Of a stretch of DNA of 64,000 nucleotides, positions 38,080-52,303 are shown piece after piece; the first letter of the stretch is position 1; each line of letters starts with the position of its first letter. The notes under the pieces are model-generated. The model was given only the letters and a program-made list of their open reading frames with translations. It did no database searches and was not told where the DNA came from. Where the stretch lies: positions 725,400-789,399 of the forward strand of contig JAAOMT010000760.1 of NCBI GenBank assembly GCA_016748015.1, written 5' to 3'. The translations under genes were made by a program, and so were the position numbers. Source of the DNA: Geosiphon pyriformis (taxonomy: Eukaryota > Glomeromycota > Glomeromycetes > Archaeosporales > Geosiphonaceae).

Positions 38080-39850
38080 TTCTCATTGATAATCTTATTT
38101 AAGATTTTGAGAACTATACAAACTTTCAATAGTATTTTAAAAAAAAACTTCTGTATATAATAACACAAATAATAAATAGCTGAATTAATTTGATCAAAAA
38201 ACCAAATTCAGCTTTTTTAGCAAATATAAATAATTTTTTTTATAATTAAATTTGTTAAATAAAATATTAAAAAAATTATTTTGTAAAATTATTATTTATT
38301 AAAAGACTTATTATGATGTGATTATTACTTAACAAATAATAATAAGAATAATAAGAATAATCATAATATTATTATTAAATAATTTTTAAATTTTTTATAT
38401 ATAGCTATATTAAATACAAAATTTTAGCAATTAATAAAATTTAATTAATGTTTAAATTAAAATTTTTATTTATAAAAAAATTACATATATATTTTTATTA
38501 CACTTTTAGGAGAGCATAATATTTTATTTTTTTGTATTTAAATGTATATAAAAACTTAAATAAATTTTTTTAAAATTGAAAACAAAATCAAAATAAATAT
38601 TAATAAATATTCTTTTATTTATTATATGTTAATTTTATTCTCAATTAAATAACTTATAATTTATAAATTCAATTCAATTTGTTTTTGTTTTAATTTAGTT
38701 ACTATTAATATTTTTATATTGACTTATTATTTTATAAAATAATATAATTTAACAATAAAATATTAATTTAAATAATAATATAATAATAATATGATTGAAA
38801 GATAAAAATAATATGATAGAAAGATAACAAAAATTAATAACAATAAATATATATTCTTGGATGTAAAAAATAAATTTTACATTAAAGATTTAATATTAAA
38901 ACATAATAAAATAATTATTATAAAATAATTGCTTTAACATAAAATAATAATGTTTTTTGTATAAAAAATTCAATTAATATTATTATTATTATATGTGTCA
39001 TTAAATTTTTTATGTTGCCCAAATATATTCAAATATTAATAATTAATATTAAATGTTTAAAAATATTTTATTTGAAAACTTTTACAAAATTTTTAATTTA
39101 ACATCTTAAAAATTGTCAAAATATTGTTTACAAGGTATTTTTATTCTCTTTGATTATTAATAACCATTAAAGTCGCAAATTTGAATTATACTTCTCAAAA
39201 GATTGATTAATAAATAAATTGCAATCTAATCAATCTCAAATTAAAAACACACATTTAAAATAATTATTTATTATATAAAAATTTGTATTAGGTCAAAAAA
39301 ACAAATAAAATATTTTTACTTTTATACACCAAGAGAATGGAAAGTTATTTATGATTTTAATGTTTTCAATAAATTATAATATAAAAAAATAACTTTAATC
39401 GTCAATTGAAAAAACATTTAATTTAAAAAGAGATTCAATAAACTAAATTAAGAATTTAAAAATGTTTATTAATTAATTATTGTTATAATTAAATTAACCA
39501 TTGGCTTTAGCATTCATTCAATATATTTATCGCTTAATTTATTAATATTTAATTGGTTTTTATATTTTCAAAAAATTTAATCGAGTTTTTTTGCTGAAAT
39601 ATAAAATATATATATAAATACCAAAATATACTGTCAAAAAAGAGAATCTCAAATATATTTAAATTGAATACTTATTTAAAAATTTATTTTGTTAACTTAA
39701 TTTCAATATAATTTTCAACTATTTATAAATACGACTGATTTGTAGTTGTATTGTAAAAATTTAATTTAAAACAGTGGTAGATTTATTTATTGAATTATGT
39801 TATGATAATATATATTTTCTAGACTATACCGTTTTAATATTTGAAAAATT
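38080..39850. other. Extreme AT-rich block
   Basis: Nearly G/C-free sequence with repeated short TAATAA and TTTAAT words and no frame. Similar in character to 11-16, 33.7-35.1, 54.7-56.6 and 58.6-61.1 kb. Confidence 0.6.
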
Positions 39851-39946
39851 TTGATATCAATTCGTAATTCAATGGTGGACCTGGATCAATTACTCTTTTT
39901 GCATGACAATTTATCTTCCGTAACTGGTCGTTTGCGCTCCTGATTT

Positions 39947-42900
39947 ATGAAATTTTATGGGAGGTAAAAAGGTTTATAGGAAACGTTTTATCCTTATTTT
40001 GTTTTTTTTTTGTTTTTCATTAAATATTAATTTCGAGTACTTTAATAATAAATTCGGGATTGTCAAAATAAAGAACTGAAAATTATTAAACTTTTAAAAT
40101 TTTTAACGAAGGCTATACTAATAACCAACAAATAGGTTATTTGCGAACCAATGAAAAAATAGGTGCGCCTTATTTAACTAAGCCTGCATAGTGTGATCAG
40201 GAAAAGATCGGAATCCTTCATTAAAAAGCCACAGTATTTATATTTTGACACAGCTTCACTCATATTCCAAAGATTCAGGAATATTTCACAAACCATCCCC
40301 ATTGACGACGAAATATTATCAAGTCGCGTTATTTATTATTTGAAAATTTGAAAAAATAAGCGTGATATCAAGTTTGATATAACCAACGGCGAAAGTATAT
40401 TTCCACATTTCTATTATATCAAGTTTCTTTTAATCAATTATTAACAATAGACAAAAATCTTCCTCCAATTATAATCTAGTGTCTGATACACCAGCGAATC
40501 TCCACCTTTCAGAAGCAATTTTAGATTCACCCACTTTTCGTGCAAATGTTCGACATTTTGAAGAGCAGGTTGATTATTTCGAGAAATGGCTGGATGGATT
40601 GTGGAAATCTTTAAAGAACTATGTTGATGAAATGATAAGTTAGTTTGGAATAAAAAACGCTTAATAATTGTCTTGGATTTGATTCTAGGAGAATCAGCTT
40701 TTTGAGATTTTGCTCAGCTTTAACATTGTTGTCTTTTTGAACTTAGAATTCAACGAAGCTAGTAATTTGCTCGCGCAGCGTTCTCTACCATTCCATGTTG
40801 AAGATTCGATGATTGGTCTGTTTTTTTTTATAAATTCAAATTAGAAATCTTTGCAATGGGTCTCATTCCCTTCCATACTCATCCCACATGTTTTATCCCC
40901 AAAAAAGATGGCGACTTCAGTTTACCGGCCATAAAAACTTTTTCTGATGCATTACAAAGTTCATTGACTTTGAAAAAGAAACTGGTCCGTGAAATGAATA
41001 GAACCTTCAGCGGGAGATTCAGACCCCATCCCTATACTAATGATTCTTACATCGGAATTTCATTGTAGGTCAGTGATATGGATGAAAATTTGCTCCAGCC
41101 TATTTCTCAGTTTATCAAGACTGACCTCAGGGAGTTCAAGGTATATTTTTTTCATCTAATGAAAGAGCTTCACCATATTCTATATCTTAAATAAATAAAT
41201 ATATATATGTATACATGTTGCAGGAGGCACGCCGTAATTATGACCAGAGCCTAGAACGATATGAAAATATACTTTCCAGATATACGTCACAATCAAAAAC
41301 AAAGGAAGCTAGTTCTCTAAGAGAAGTAAATATTTCATCATTCAATTTTTGATCGCCTTATATTCCTCATTCTTCATTCCTCTTTCCTAGGATGCTTTCC
41401 AACTATATGAGGTCCGCAAAAGTTATATAAGAGTGTCTTTGGAATATTCATTGAAAATTATCCAATTTCGTACTTCAGCCGATCACTTACTGCTGGAGCA
41501 GGTTTGGAACAAACCCTGGATTTTTTGTTTCCTTTTTACTTGGTGTGAAAATGCTAATCATTCATATATTTTAATTTGATTCCAATTTAGTTCCTTGCAG
41601 GAACCCACGCGCAATTTGATTTTCACGAATCTAGTAATGAAGTATATCAGAAACTAGAGAATCTATTGGATAGCTTAAAATGTTGGCTAGGGGAGGTTGG
41701 GATCTTAATTTTACCTATTGCCAGCGAATTTTCATATCTCAAATATTGACAAAATTATGCTCCATAAAAACAAACTAGAGCAAAAAAGCAACAGACTTCC
41801 AATTACCTCGGCTTCAAAAACTTAGAGAAAAGCTAGAGGAGGTGATTAATTAAGAACATTTGAATGTATGATATTTTCTTTCGAAATGACGCATATCACT
41901 TTCATCACTTTTTGCTTGATAGGAAGCAATATCTATGGCAAAACCGCGTCGAAATCTTACGAAATACAAAGATCATGCTTCTTCCAATCTTTCAAGTTCA
42001 AATACCACCGATCAACCATCCTCACAAGATATTTCGTCGAAGCCCACCCAAGATCCTAATAAAGAAGGTTATCTTTTTATACGAATAATAGCCGGAAAGC
42101 CAGCAAGATTTGTTTGGTCTCGAAAATTCTTTATCCTGAGGGAAGGCACATTTTGGTGGTCTTCTGTGGGTCAAGGAAAACAACGTAGTATTGTGGAAGA
42201 AAGTGAAAGGATTGGAGTACTTTTATGTGAAATTCGAGTAGACCAGACACAAGATCGGCGGTATTGCTTTGAAATTGTTTGTGGTGCGAAGCAGTAAGGA
42301 TCCGTTTTCAATTTCGAATTATCATTACTAATTCAATTGTTGTATAAATGAGATATTTAAATATTTTTAATCTCTCTCTAATAGGACAACATATTTATTG
42401 CAAGCCGAGACAGAGACCGAACTCAAAGAATGGATGGCAGTTTTTGAATCAGCCAAACGACACGCGTTTACCAATACAATTGACTTCAGTTCATCTGCTG
42501 CTGCTGCTGTTGCCAAGACAGAAAATGAGCTATTGAATGGTGAAGAGAACGGATCTCAAAAAGAACCAAATCACATAGAAGGAGACTCGAACAATAGTTT
42601 TGTTGAAGTTAACCCTACTGATATTAAAGAGATGCCATCCCCATTATTAATACCAACAGCACCAACCTCAGCAACTTTAATGCGCAAACGCTCAGGATCT
42701 GTGTTATCTAGCATAAGCTTTTCCGGGAATTCTACGCCAAAATCACCACTTAACCATTCTTCTAATATACCAAATTCTTCGCTCCAAAATGAGAATTCAT
42801 CAGCAAGTAATCCAGCGACAAGCCAAGCCAATTTCTGGGGAACTATTCAATGGGGGCTTATGCCAGCTGTGAATCTTTTAATGAATACGGTTAATGCTTT

Positions 42901-45900
42901 GGAAGGGGATGCTGGAAATATCGCAGGAAAAGAAAAAGGGGCTGGAAAAAAGTCCTCCTTGACATTTAGTAAAGATGGTAGATCGGGTAGTGGGAGCCTA
43001 CATGTTGGATCTGGTAGTGACAGGTAATTTTTAAAATTTTCTTTTTAATTTCCTTTAATTTTTTTCGATTATGAAATTTATTGCAATTTTTAGAACAATA
43101 TCAAACTATTCACAAGATTTACTTTTGCACAATATTGAACTTCATTGTTGGTTCAAACCTGAAATTGATGAAATGGAATTTGTACTTGACGGTACGAGAA
43201 ATAATTTTTTTAAAAAGAGGTTGAACATTTAACAAAACTAAGTCATTTGTCTTTTATTTAGTGTTTCAATGTGCATGGGCAAAGGAAAATATACTATTCA
43301 AAGGTCGAGCATATTTGACCCAAAAAAAATTATATTTTTATTCGGATGTTATGAGCCTTTTACACAAGGTAGGTATTCAAGTAAATATTTACCTTTGTGG
43401 ACCTCCTCAAAAAAACTTGTCGCATCCGGAAATAACTTTTTCTCCATCCCTTTCATACACTATTTACCGAATTTCCTAATTTGTGAATTGTTTTTTTCCA
43501 AAATTAGTTTTCTGTTCCATGGCATGACCTAAAGAGAGTTGCACAAACGTCCACTAATCTACAACAAACACTAGAATTTATCATGCATGGACCAGAAAAG
43601 GTAACCCTGGAGGAAATTTGTCTTTACTAATTTGTGTAATATTATCGTATTTTTGATTGATGGACTGCTTCTTTGCCAATTTAGTATGTCCTCAAAACAT
43701 TTCTTGAATCGGGACACTTGTTTTGCACCAAAGTCCAATTGGTTTGGAAGAGTGTTGTTAATGATAAGGTATTGATTCAAAACTTCTTTCATTTAATCTT
43801 ATCTTTTAATTACTTGAACCTTTTGTTGATTAACCAATTTCTCTTTCGGAATTTCAAAGGCGATGTCGCTTCAACTCTTATTTGATACACTTTGGGGCGT
43901 TGAAATAAACGCTACAAACAATAAATTAGTTGACGAAAAGAGACCTGTACGATTGCTATTGGAAAAGCCCGGGAAAGAAAATGTGGAAAAACAAGATGAA
44001 TTGTCTTTAGCACCGGTTGTTAATAAGAAAAATTCAAACAATGAGATAAGGCATGAAGAGGGTCGTCCAGCTGAGGAATCAAAACCTCTTACACAGATTG
44101 ATACAAAATCTTCGGACAATAAGTATGTATTTTGGAAAGGCGTTTCGTGTGAGTTAATTTGTGAAATTGATAATTAATGGCGAATTTTGCTCCTCAAAAA
44201 AATTCCAGTCAACAGGACACGCAGCAAGTTTCCAAGACTTCAAATGTCTCTAAAAAGCAGAAAAAGCTGGTGGCTGATGGTAATTACTTCGAAAGAGTCA
44301 ATTTTAAGGATCTTAAATTTGAATCTAAACTATTTTCTCAAATAGCAGAAGACGAATTTCCTCAGCATATTCCACACCCATCTGCTCCTGTAAATTGTGG
44401 TTGTTCCGATCATTTGGAGAGGCAAGAAGCTGTGCTTGAATTTCACGTATCGGCCAAAAAACTATTTGACATGTTATTTGACGAGAAAAGCACTTTTTGG
44501 GAAAGACTTCATAAAAAGAAAGGGAATCGGCTGCAGCATTTAGGATCCTGGGTTACAGATAATAGTAATGCCGAGGGGGAACGAAAAAGAGAAATTAAAT
44601 TCGTAATGACGGTCAATAATCCTATGGGTAAATAGTTATTGGTAAATGTTTCATTATGGTGCTTCAATTCACGTATACTTATGTTATTTTACGATTTTTT
44701 TCTTTCTACAGCCAAAGTAAAGGAAACCGATTGTATCGAAACCCAAATATGCCAAAAAAGAGGAGAATATTTGTCAGTTAAAATCTTTATTCCTACAAAT
44801 TGAATCCTGACTTAATTGAAAATTATTGACCCTCTTTCCGTTTAATCCCAGATGTTACGTTGTTTTAATACAGACCAAAGCTTTGCAATTGCCTTACAAT
44901 GATGCATTTTTGCCATTGGTAAAATACTGTATTACCTTTGTATCCACTACAACTTGCAAAATGACAATTAATATCGGTGTGAGATGGTTTAAGTCTCCTA
45001 TGGTGAAAGGTGGGGACTTCTTTTTTAAGTTTCATATCCTAAATTTCATCACTCAATTATTTTCATCCTTCATCTTAGCAATCATTCGAAAACATGCCAT
45101 GGCGGGGTTAGCTGAAACTGTAGTAGACGTGGTCACAATTCTAAAAGCTGACATTGCTCATTGTAACAAATTAATTCAAAGTGTGGCTGCACCTGCCCGA
45201 CCACATGCACATACAATTCATCGTCGATTCCATGCACATCACAAATCCCGGTCATTTCGACATACGAGCGGTGAAGAAAGCACTTCGATGAGCACACTTG
45301 TTTCAAGTAGTGTTCATTCTGAAGTTAAAGTAGAACCTGTTGTTACATCTATTCCATCATCTCAATCAAAAGATACTTCAAACATATTGGATATACTTGT
45401 TCGTCTGTTAATGACATTTGCAGATTCCTTTTCAATATTATCAAAATCCTCAAAAATAATGGGAATCATTTTAGTATTATCTATATTTATGAATTTTTAT
45501 TTATGGTTTAGTTCTGGGAATATTTCCATCGAGAAAGCTGGTTTACGACGTGGTAGAGGGTTCAGCAAGGATGATGTCTGGAACCGGGCCGTTTACCTTC
45601 GAGATTTGGAGGAGGGCATAATAAATAATACAATGCAGTTACCCAAAATGATTCACGCTTCAAGGTTTTTAAGATTCTACAGTTACTTTCTGATCTTAAA
45701 TCAGTATAAATTAAGTTCTTACCTATTTCAATTCCCCATTTTCAAAGCTATAATCAATTTCTTGACACCAGGTTAGACTACCCACCTTACCCATGGCTAA
45801 TGCGATCACATCGTGTAGTTTCCGATGAAATATCAGTGGCACGGGAACGAATCGCTGTACTTCGGTACGATTTACTTTTAACTTTCCAACTACTAAATTC

Positions 45901-46165
45901 GGTTGATAAACGATTATTCGAGAGTGAATACATGAATTGGTTGATGGATGAACGTGCCAAATGTGGGCAAGCAAGATGGATGATTTTGAAAGATTCAAAT
46001 TTGAAAAATATGAAGAGTAAGAAATTATATGAAAAAGATGAGAAAGATCACCATAAGAAGGACGGTGGTGTTGGAAGGGCCGATGAATCGATGGAAGAAC
46101 GGAAATTAGTAGAGGCTTATTGTCAAGATGTAGATACGCATTTAGGCATGTTTGGGACGCTTTAG
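39947..46165 (+). CDS. SIP3: BAR-PH-GRAM-VASt-TM protein, LAM/SIP3 family sterol transporter
   Basis: Spliced by eye into 21 exons (1379 aa). Exon starts: 39947, 40451, 40747, 40845, 41069, 41224, 41391, 41591, 41779, 41923, 42385, 43094, 43262, 43508, 43685, 43860, 44209, 44712, 44852, 45079 and 45772. All junctions are phase-consistent; two donors are weak (GTCCGT at 40985, GTCAGT at 44773). The 17-bp first exon is tentative. Domains: BAR (about 20-285; ILDSPTFRANVRHFEEQVD, SLREDAFQLYEVRKSYI), PH (about 333-437; DPNKEGYLFIR...RKFFILREGTFWW), Ser/Asn-rich linker, GRAM (about 640-830; FQCAWAKENILFKGRAYLT, LYFYSDVMSLLHK), VASt (about 860-1060; ERQEAVLEFHVSAKKLFDML, GVRWFKSPMVK), one TM near 1180-1200 (IMGIILVLSIFMNFYLWF), then a conserved tail. 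Family members sit at ER-plasma membrane contacts and move sterol. Length agrees with yeast Sip3/Lam1. The 69-bp intron at 45010-45078 is stop-free and could be retained. Confidence 0.88.
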
Positions 46166-47387
46166 TTAATGAAAAATTATGAAAATTTGAATCCAAGTTT
46201 TTTTGATCTTGATGCTATCCATGAACATTTTGAAAATTGATTGTATTTAGAAGCAACATTTAAAATTGCGTGAAGTTTAGAATTAGAGATAGGAAAGTAG
46301 GAAGTGATTTTGAAAATTAATTTAAAGAATTAATATAGTTCGTACAGATATGCCAAACTTTGACATCACTAATAGTAATAATTTCGATTGAAAAAAATCG
46401 AAATGATTTTTAAAAGTGAAAATTTTCCACTATTTAGGTTGTTGGCGGGAAAGCAATTTTGTTAGCCGTCTTTTTTAAATAAGATCAAATTAAATGAAAA
46501 CCTATGACTTTTTTATATAAATTCATATTTTTATAAACTTCAAACCCAGAAAAGATGAAATAAAATATTTTTACATTTTCAAAATAAATTTCTATTTCAT
46601 GAAAAGAAAAATCTTTAAAAGGATTTAAATTCAAATTTTTTTTTGAAACCATTCAAGAAGAATCAACTTTATTATGAGATTTCAAAGTATAAAATTTTTA
46701 TCTGAATTTTTTGGTATGAAAAAGAAAATTTTTATTTCCAAGAAATCTCTAGCTAATTTTGGTTCCAAAAAATAACAAGAATTTGAAATATTCAAATTCC
46801 AATTCATTCCAAATTCTCTTATTAGTTAAGTTTTTATATCTTTTTATTACATTTTTTATCTTTTGCTTTTTTGTTTTGATAAAAAAATGGTTTAATAAAT
46901 ATAAATCATGTCAAAAACATCTGTTTCTGTTGGCCTCAAAATAAATTAAAACGAATCTATCATCAACTATTTAACCTTTTTAACTGGATCATAATGTTTT
47001 AAGGATCTATTTCCGTCTTATAAACTTTTATAATTTATTTATCTTTGGCTAGGATTTTAAGCATGATGTTAAAGAGATCTTTACGTCATTGGTACAAAAT
47101 TCAAAGGTATAAACAGTTGAAGCGATAGTGATTATCCTCTTTGGGGTATCCGTGATTGCACAAACTTATAAGCATATGGGCCATGGGAAGAAATTGAAAT
47201 CATTTCTCATAAATTTTATTTCAAAAATAGTAGTATAACAATTAAACCATTTCAAACAGGGACAAAATTATTTCAAAATGTGAAACAGATGATTGATTTC
47301 ACGTAAACCTTCATTGACGACTAATTTATATTACACGAACTGGATGTCTTCGAAACCCGCGGGCTACACCACATCAATTAATCTACG
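46166..47387. other. Intergenic region downstream of the SIP3-like gene
   Basis: Contains its 3' UTR. No convincing frame; the 61-codon frame at 46759 is low-complexity. A short minus-strand run LVVNEGLREINH near 47300 could be an extension of the kinase fragment to its right. Confidence 0.4.
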
Positions 47388-47580
47388 TTTCATTCACTAG
47401 CTAGTGAACCACCACCAACCAAATTAATAGACCGTTGCGTGAGAGTAGTTATTGTGAAATTCAAACTCTCCTGGTACACCGAAAGCCAACTAAAAACTTC
47501 AGGTGCAACATATGGCGATCAACTAGAATCGTCTCCAGGTGTATAGAGACGGAAGTTTAGCCAAAGAAAAACAAGGTATC
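47388..47580 (-). pseudogene. Fragment of a protein kinase activation loop (pseudogene)
   Basis: The minus strand reads LYTPGDDSS, an in-frame TGA, then SPYVAPEVFSWLSVYQESLN. The YVAPEV block is the APE motif that closes the kinase activation segment. Just upstream, in another frame, FSLAKLPSLYT resembles the DFGLAK region with the Asp-Phe-Gly damaged. No N-lobe or catalytic HRDL motif is found in frame, so this is a decayed shard, probably of the same kinase family as 17033-17777. Confidence 0.4.
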
Positions 47581-50500
47581 TTTGCATAAGAATAATTATG
47601 CATTGAACGTAGGGTCAATTGTGAAATGGATCATAAAAATTTTATGAAAGAAGTGTCGAGCGATCAAGTACAAGAACTGTTTCCCTTCCGTCGTTGATTT
47701 CGTCCTAGGTTTGAAGTGCATTCAGCGGTATGGTAGGGTTACTTCATGGCCATTAAAAAAAAAAAAAAGATAAAGATTTAATGAAAGCTGTGATAGAGGG
47801 GAAACAAAAATGGGACTAATTAATTGAAAACAAACGAACCAGTATCTTGGACTTGACCTGAGAATACACTTTTTGCCTTCGATAGAAGGGCATTTTCTTG
47901 TTTACATGTTTTATATTCATTAAATTAAATCTTTGAGAGGGGGGGGGGAACCTTGATCTCAAGCTTTCACATTTATGATTATATAAAGAACGATTATGGA
48001 TGACAAGATTGAAGATTGGGTCTTTTTGATAGGGAATCTACTTAATGTATGAGAATTTCTCAATTTTATAGAAGTATTTAGCAATACTGATTTTCTCTTT
48101 TTTTTACCAAACCAGAATGATGGATTGGCCGATTCGCTGTATGTACATCATCATCACAATGAAAGACATAATTAATTAAACATTTATTTGATTAAGAATT
48201 CCACTGTACTCCCTAAGACAATAGCTCCTATTTTTCGTTTGTTTATCGGGGTATCAGTTTGGTTGTCTCAGGTTATTATTTCAGCCGTAGTTTTATTGGT
48301 CCGCAGGCGTATCACGAATTTTAGATGTTTATTAAACAAATAGATTATATTTTAATTTATTTTAAACTTGCCCCAATTTAATATTCTAAAAAAAATTAGA
48401 ATTTAAAATAGCATGCCAAAACCAAAATTGTGGGACTAAAAGGAGAACTGACATAAACTTCCCTCTTTCCACTCAATATAATCATAAAAACTTCTTACCT
48501 AACGATTTTACATTATAAAAGCTGAGCACAGTAAAATTATCAAATACATCTATTTATGTAAATTTGCAATCTGAAAAACTGAGGTATAATATAGATGACT
48601 AATTGAAGTTGAATTCTTTGAACTTTTTTTGTTTTCTTGAAATGTTTTTTGCTACCAATCCGGGAAGAATCAATACAATATGTACGCTTTTTAAAAAAAT
48701 TAAAAATTAAAAAATTACTCCTAATTGTTATTCGAAAACTTTGATGAAATTCCAGCTCGATTTCTGTATGATAAATTTATCATCTACAGATGAAAGAAAT
48801 GCAGTGACTTCCCAGATGAAGGACCTGGATTAGATAGATAAAAACTATCTATCAATCAGATTAGTATTTGTTTTGCCCAATAAAATTTAAAAATATTGAG
48901 ATTGCTCTCATTAAGGGTGCCTTAAATTATATAACTAGTTTTAGAAATCATATGAAAAATGGTTAACTTAAAAGTAAAAAATTCTCAAATCGGCGGTTCT
49001 TATGTATGAAAATAAATAATTCCATTCCCATTTGTAACCATGAAAATTATTTTGAAATAAGGGAAATGAAGTTCAAGTTTATATTACTGGTTTTTTACTT
49101 TGTAAATTATGCTTTTCTATAGTGATGGGAGAAGGGGGGTGTAGTCTATCCAGTTAAGCAGAAATTTTTACAATTAAACATACTCATTTTATTTTTAGCC
49201 CACATAGTTAATATATATTTTAATGGAAAATAAATTATTAATTTTACATCATTTTCAAATATAAGGTTTTTTAATTTTAAGAATTTCTTATTAAATCAAA
49301 GTAAAAACTTCTTCAGGATAAAATGTTTTGATTTTTAATTATAAATATAATGGAGAAATGGCTATCTTTGATGACGTTAGTTAATTATAATTATTAAAAA
49401 AAACTTGGAGCACTATTTGAACAGTAAAACCGTGTAAATGTTTTTTTTTAAAGGTCTGTTAATAAATTTTAGCCTATATGCCATATTATATTTGATTTTA
49501 AAAAAATCTTCAAAATTTAATTGAAATCATAATGAAAATGAATATTTTTTAATTTATAAATAAAAAATTTATATTTTTAAAATAATTATTATTTCACAAA
49601 TTTGTTCTATAAAATCAAGAATAAAAGGTTTATTATTATAATCAAAACAAATGTGTTTTTTTAAATAATGCCTTTACCAGTAATGATACAATTAATATGG
49701 ATAAAATTAATTTTTATAGCGGTCAATGTAAACATGAAAATAAACATTTATATTTTAACGGTTATTTCCTTAAATCGAACCAGTAATGAACAATTATTCA
49801 ATTTCAATTATTCCCGAAAAATGATCAAGAAGGCTTTTCTAAAGTATTATAACATTCGTTAAAAATGTTGGATTCTCGACAATTAATCTCACCCGTTGTT
49901 AATAATGAACTTGTAATTCTCTATAAACATGAATTTTTTCAAATCATGAAAAAGTAAACTAAAAAAAATTCTTGAAAAGCATTCATACGTTTCTAAAATC
50001 AGTAAAAATATTAGTAGCGATGCTACAAAAAAGGTAATTATTAAATGACACCCGCAAACCTTTGCCAAGAGCCCCCAAAAGCGATTCCATGAACTGAATA
50101 TCTATATGAATAAATTCAAGCTTGGAATCAGTTTAAATTTCGTTACTGGACTTATTATAAAATTTCAATATTTCTATTGAAATGTTTAGCCAGTGATCTT
50201 TGAGTTGGTGGTATTTTGGTGATGGGTATTAATAAATTTAACGTGTTGTTCGGATTATAAAAATATAAAAGTAAGATTCTTTAAAAGATTAATATTGATT
50301 TGGCAAAGTCCCATAACAAAATTCTGAATTCATCGTAAATGATCAAAATAATTAATACTTCTTTTTCAATTATGGGAAGACTTTCAAGAAATTTTGACGA
50401 ATTAACAATTTCCTTTTCCTATGATTTGACAAAATCTTTTGATAGATTTTTAATTGATTGCCCAGCCGAGATACGATGAAAGGAATTGTTTATCTTGTCA

Positions 50501-52096
50501 TCGTGGTGGTCTTTGATATATATTAACAAAATCTTGAAATTCCAATATCTTAGATCAATACGATAACGCTTGTACTGAATTATCATGGTAAAATTGGTAA
50601 CATGATCATTGAAATATGTCATTCATTCTTTGAAAATCTACAACTTGATTAATCAAGAGCCAAAAAAAAATTTTTAGTTAAGACTATAAAAAGTTTAAGA
50701 AAAAAATGTTTTAAAGTAAAGCTCAAAAGAAAACTTCAATCTATGATTCTGTAAAATAAAAAAAGTATTGAGAGAAACATTAAAAGCACCAATTAATATA
50801 TAATTAGATCTTGTAGAGCTTCTTAGTTCTTTTGTAACTTTGTACCTCTTGATGAGTTTTGTCACAATAAATGCAGTCTATAATGAAATTTTAATTGCAT
50901 TTTGAAATGTAGCAAGACCTTTCCCTCTAAGAGCCACCTTGATTAAAAGATAAGTCGGAAGACTTATTTTGTGTACAGTGTTTATCAAAGGATATTTGAT
51001 TCAATTCAAAAATGCAAAATCTTACATGTTATCAAAAATTTCGAATTTTCTCCTGCGTTATTAATCGAGATAGAATCGAAAAAAACTCTCTTTATTCTTG
51101 ATTTCTCCAAGTACTATGACAGCATAATTTTTTCGAAAAGAAATTGTAAACATTTTTACAAATCATTATATTTTTGAATTCCAAAATTTTTAATAATACT
51201 AAATTTTTTTTAACATGTTATTTTTTTGTTGATAACAATATAATAAATATTAATTTTAAATAATTTTTGTAATTCCTAATAATAATAATAATAATAATAA
51301 TATCATTTAGAAACAATCTTGTTAAGAAATGCCATAATAAAAATTATCATTTATATTAATTTATTTATTAAATAGCATAAATATTTTATTTTAAAAAACA
51401 AAACCCAAGTTTACTTTTATTGTAGTTAATTAATGCATTATTGCTCAATAAACTACTATATAATATTGTGATTATTATAATACAATTTTTATAATTAATC
51501 AATTTATGAAATAAAAATTAAAAAATTTGTTTATTAAAATACCAATAACATTAATAAATAATTTTTGAAGCATATATGTTTTTTGTTTTTATTAATATTA
51601 ACAGTGATTTTAAAATTTTCATTGAAAAGCTATGATTAATTTCTTGATTTGAATATCAATTACATATTTCTGGTTATTTTTTTACATGATTTTATTTTTA
51701 AAATTATTTACTGTTTCTTTAAAAACAAAATTGAATAAAAATGTCATCAGTTATTATTTTCTATTCTTATACATTCTTGATTCTGTTTTATCTTGTTCAT
51801 AACTGAGATTCTCTGACCTTATTTTAGCAAAATTCTCACTGTGTGATAGAAAAAAACTCAAATTTACCTATAGAATTATATTCAAAATTTTATTAATAAA
51901 CGTTATAAAAATTTTGTCTTAATAAATTTTTTATGTATTATTATTTTAACCGAAAAAAAATTTGTAAAATGTTTATCGAATTTTATAACCAATTTTTTTT
52001 TAGGGCTAAAGAATAAAGTAAAAAGATCTTTTAAAATAAAAATTTGTTATATATTTATTTTTACCTTTTTTCTATTTATTACTTTAACATCTTTTT
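47581..52096. other. AT-rich intergenic spacer
   Basis: No gene recognised. Includes a poly-A run near 47757 and a poly-G run near 47940. Frames at 49668 (+), 50419 (-) and 50971 (+) are 60-70 codons without motifs. 51180-52090 is very AT-rich with an (AAT)n tract at 51278-51302. Confidence 0.45.
51278..51302. repeat. (AAT)n microsatellite
   Basis: About eight AAT triplets. Confidence 0.85.
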
Positions 52097-52303
52097 TTGT
52101 TTTTTTTTACAATTTTTTGTGGAATAATTAAACCCAATCTGGGTGAAAACAAAGTGTTCAAGTATAATAAGTGTGGAATAGTGATTAATAAGGATTTTAA
52201 TCGTATCCAAAGGATATTCTTGAGAACTTTCCTTGATATTTGTTTTTTTATAGTATTTGTTGATTATTCATTAGGTTTTGACTTATTGAGGAAAAGAAAT
52301 TGA
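52097..52303 (+). mobile_element. Relic of a TnpB/Fanzor-type transposon protein (C-terminal zinc ribbon)
   Basis: The frame reads FCGIIKPNLGENKVFKYN, then KCGIVINKDFNRIQRIFLRT. This fits the C-terminus of OrfB/TnpB and its eukaryotic relatives: CxxCG, a 15-20 residue spacer with LG.NK.FKC, CxxCG, then the RuvC III segment DRDxNGARxIxLRA. In this copy the first Cys of each pair is lost (the FKYN Tyr is where Cys is expected, a G-to-A change), DRD has become NKD, and NGAR has become NRIQ. The N-terminal RuvC I/II parts were not found upstream, where the sequence is extremely AT-rich. It is a fragment, not functional. Short length limits certainty. Confidence 0.45.

Noticed and set aside
45723-46196. 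157-codon minus-strand frame
   Set aside because: Antisense of the last exon of the SIP3-like gene, which has conserved family residues.
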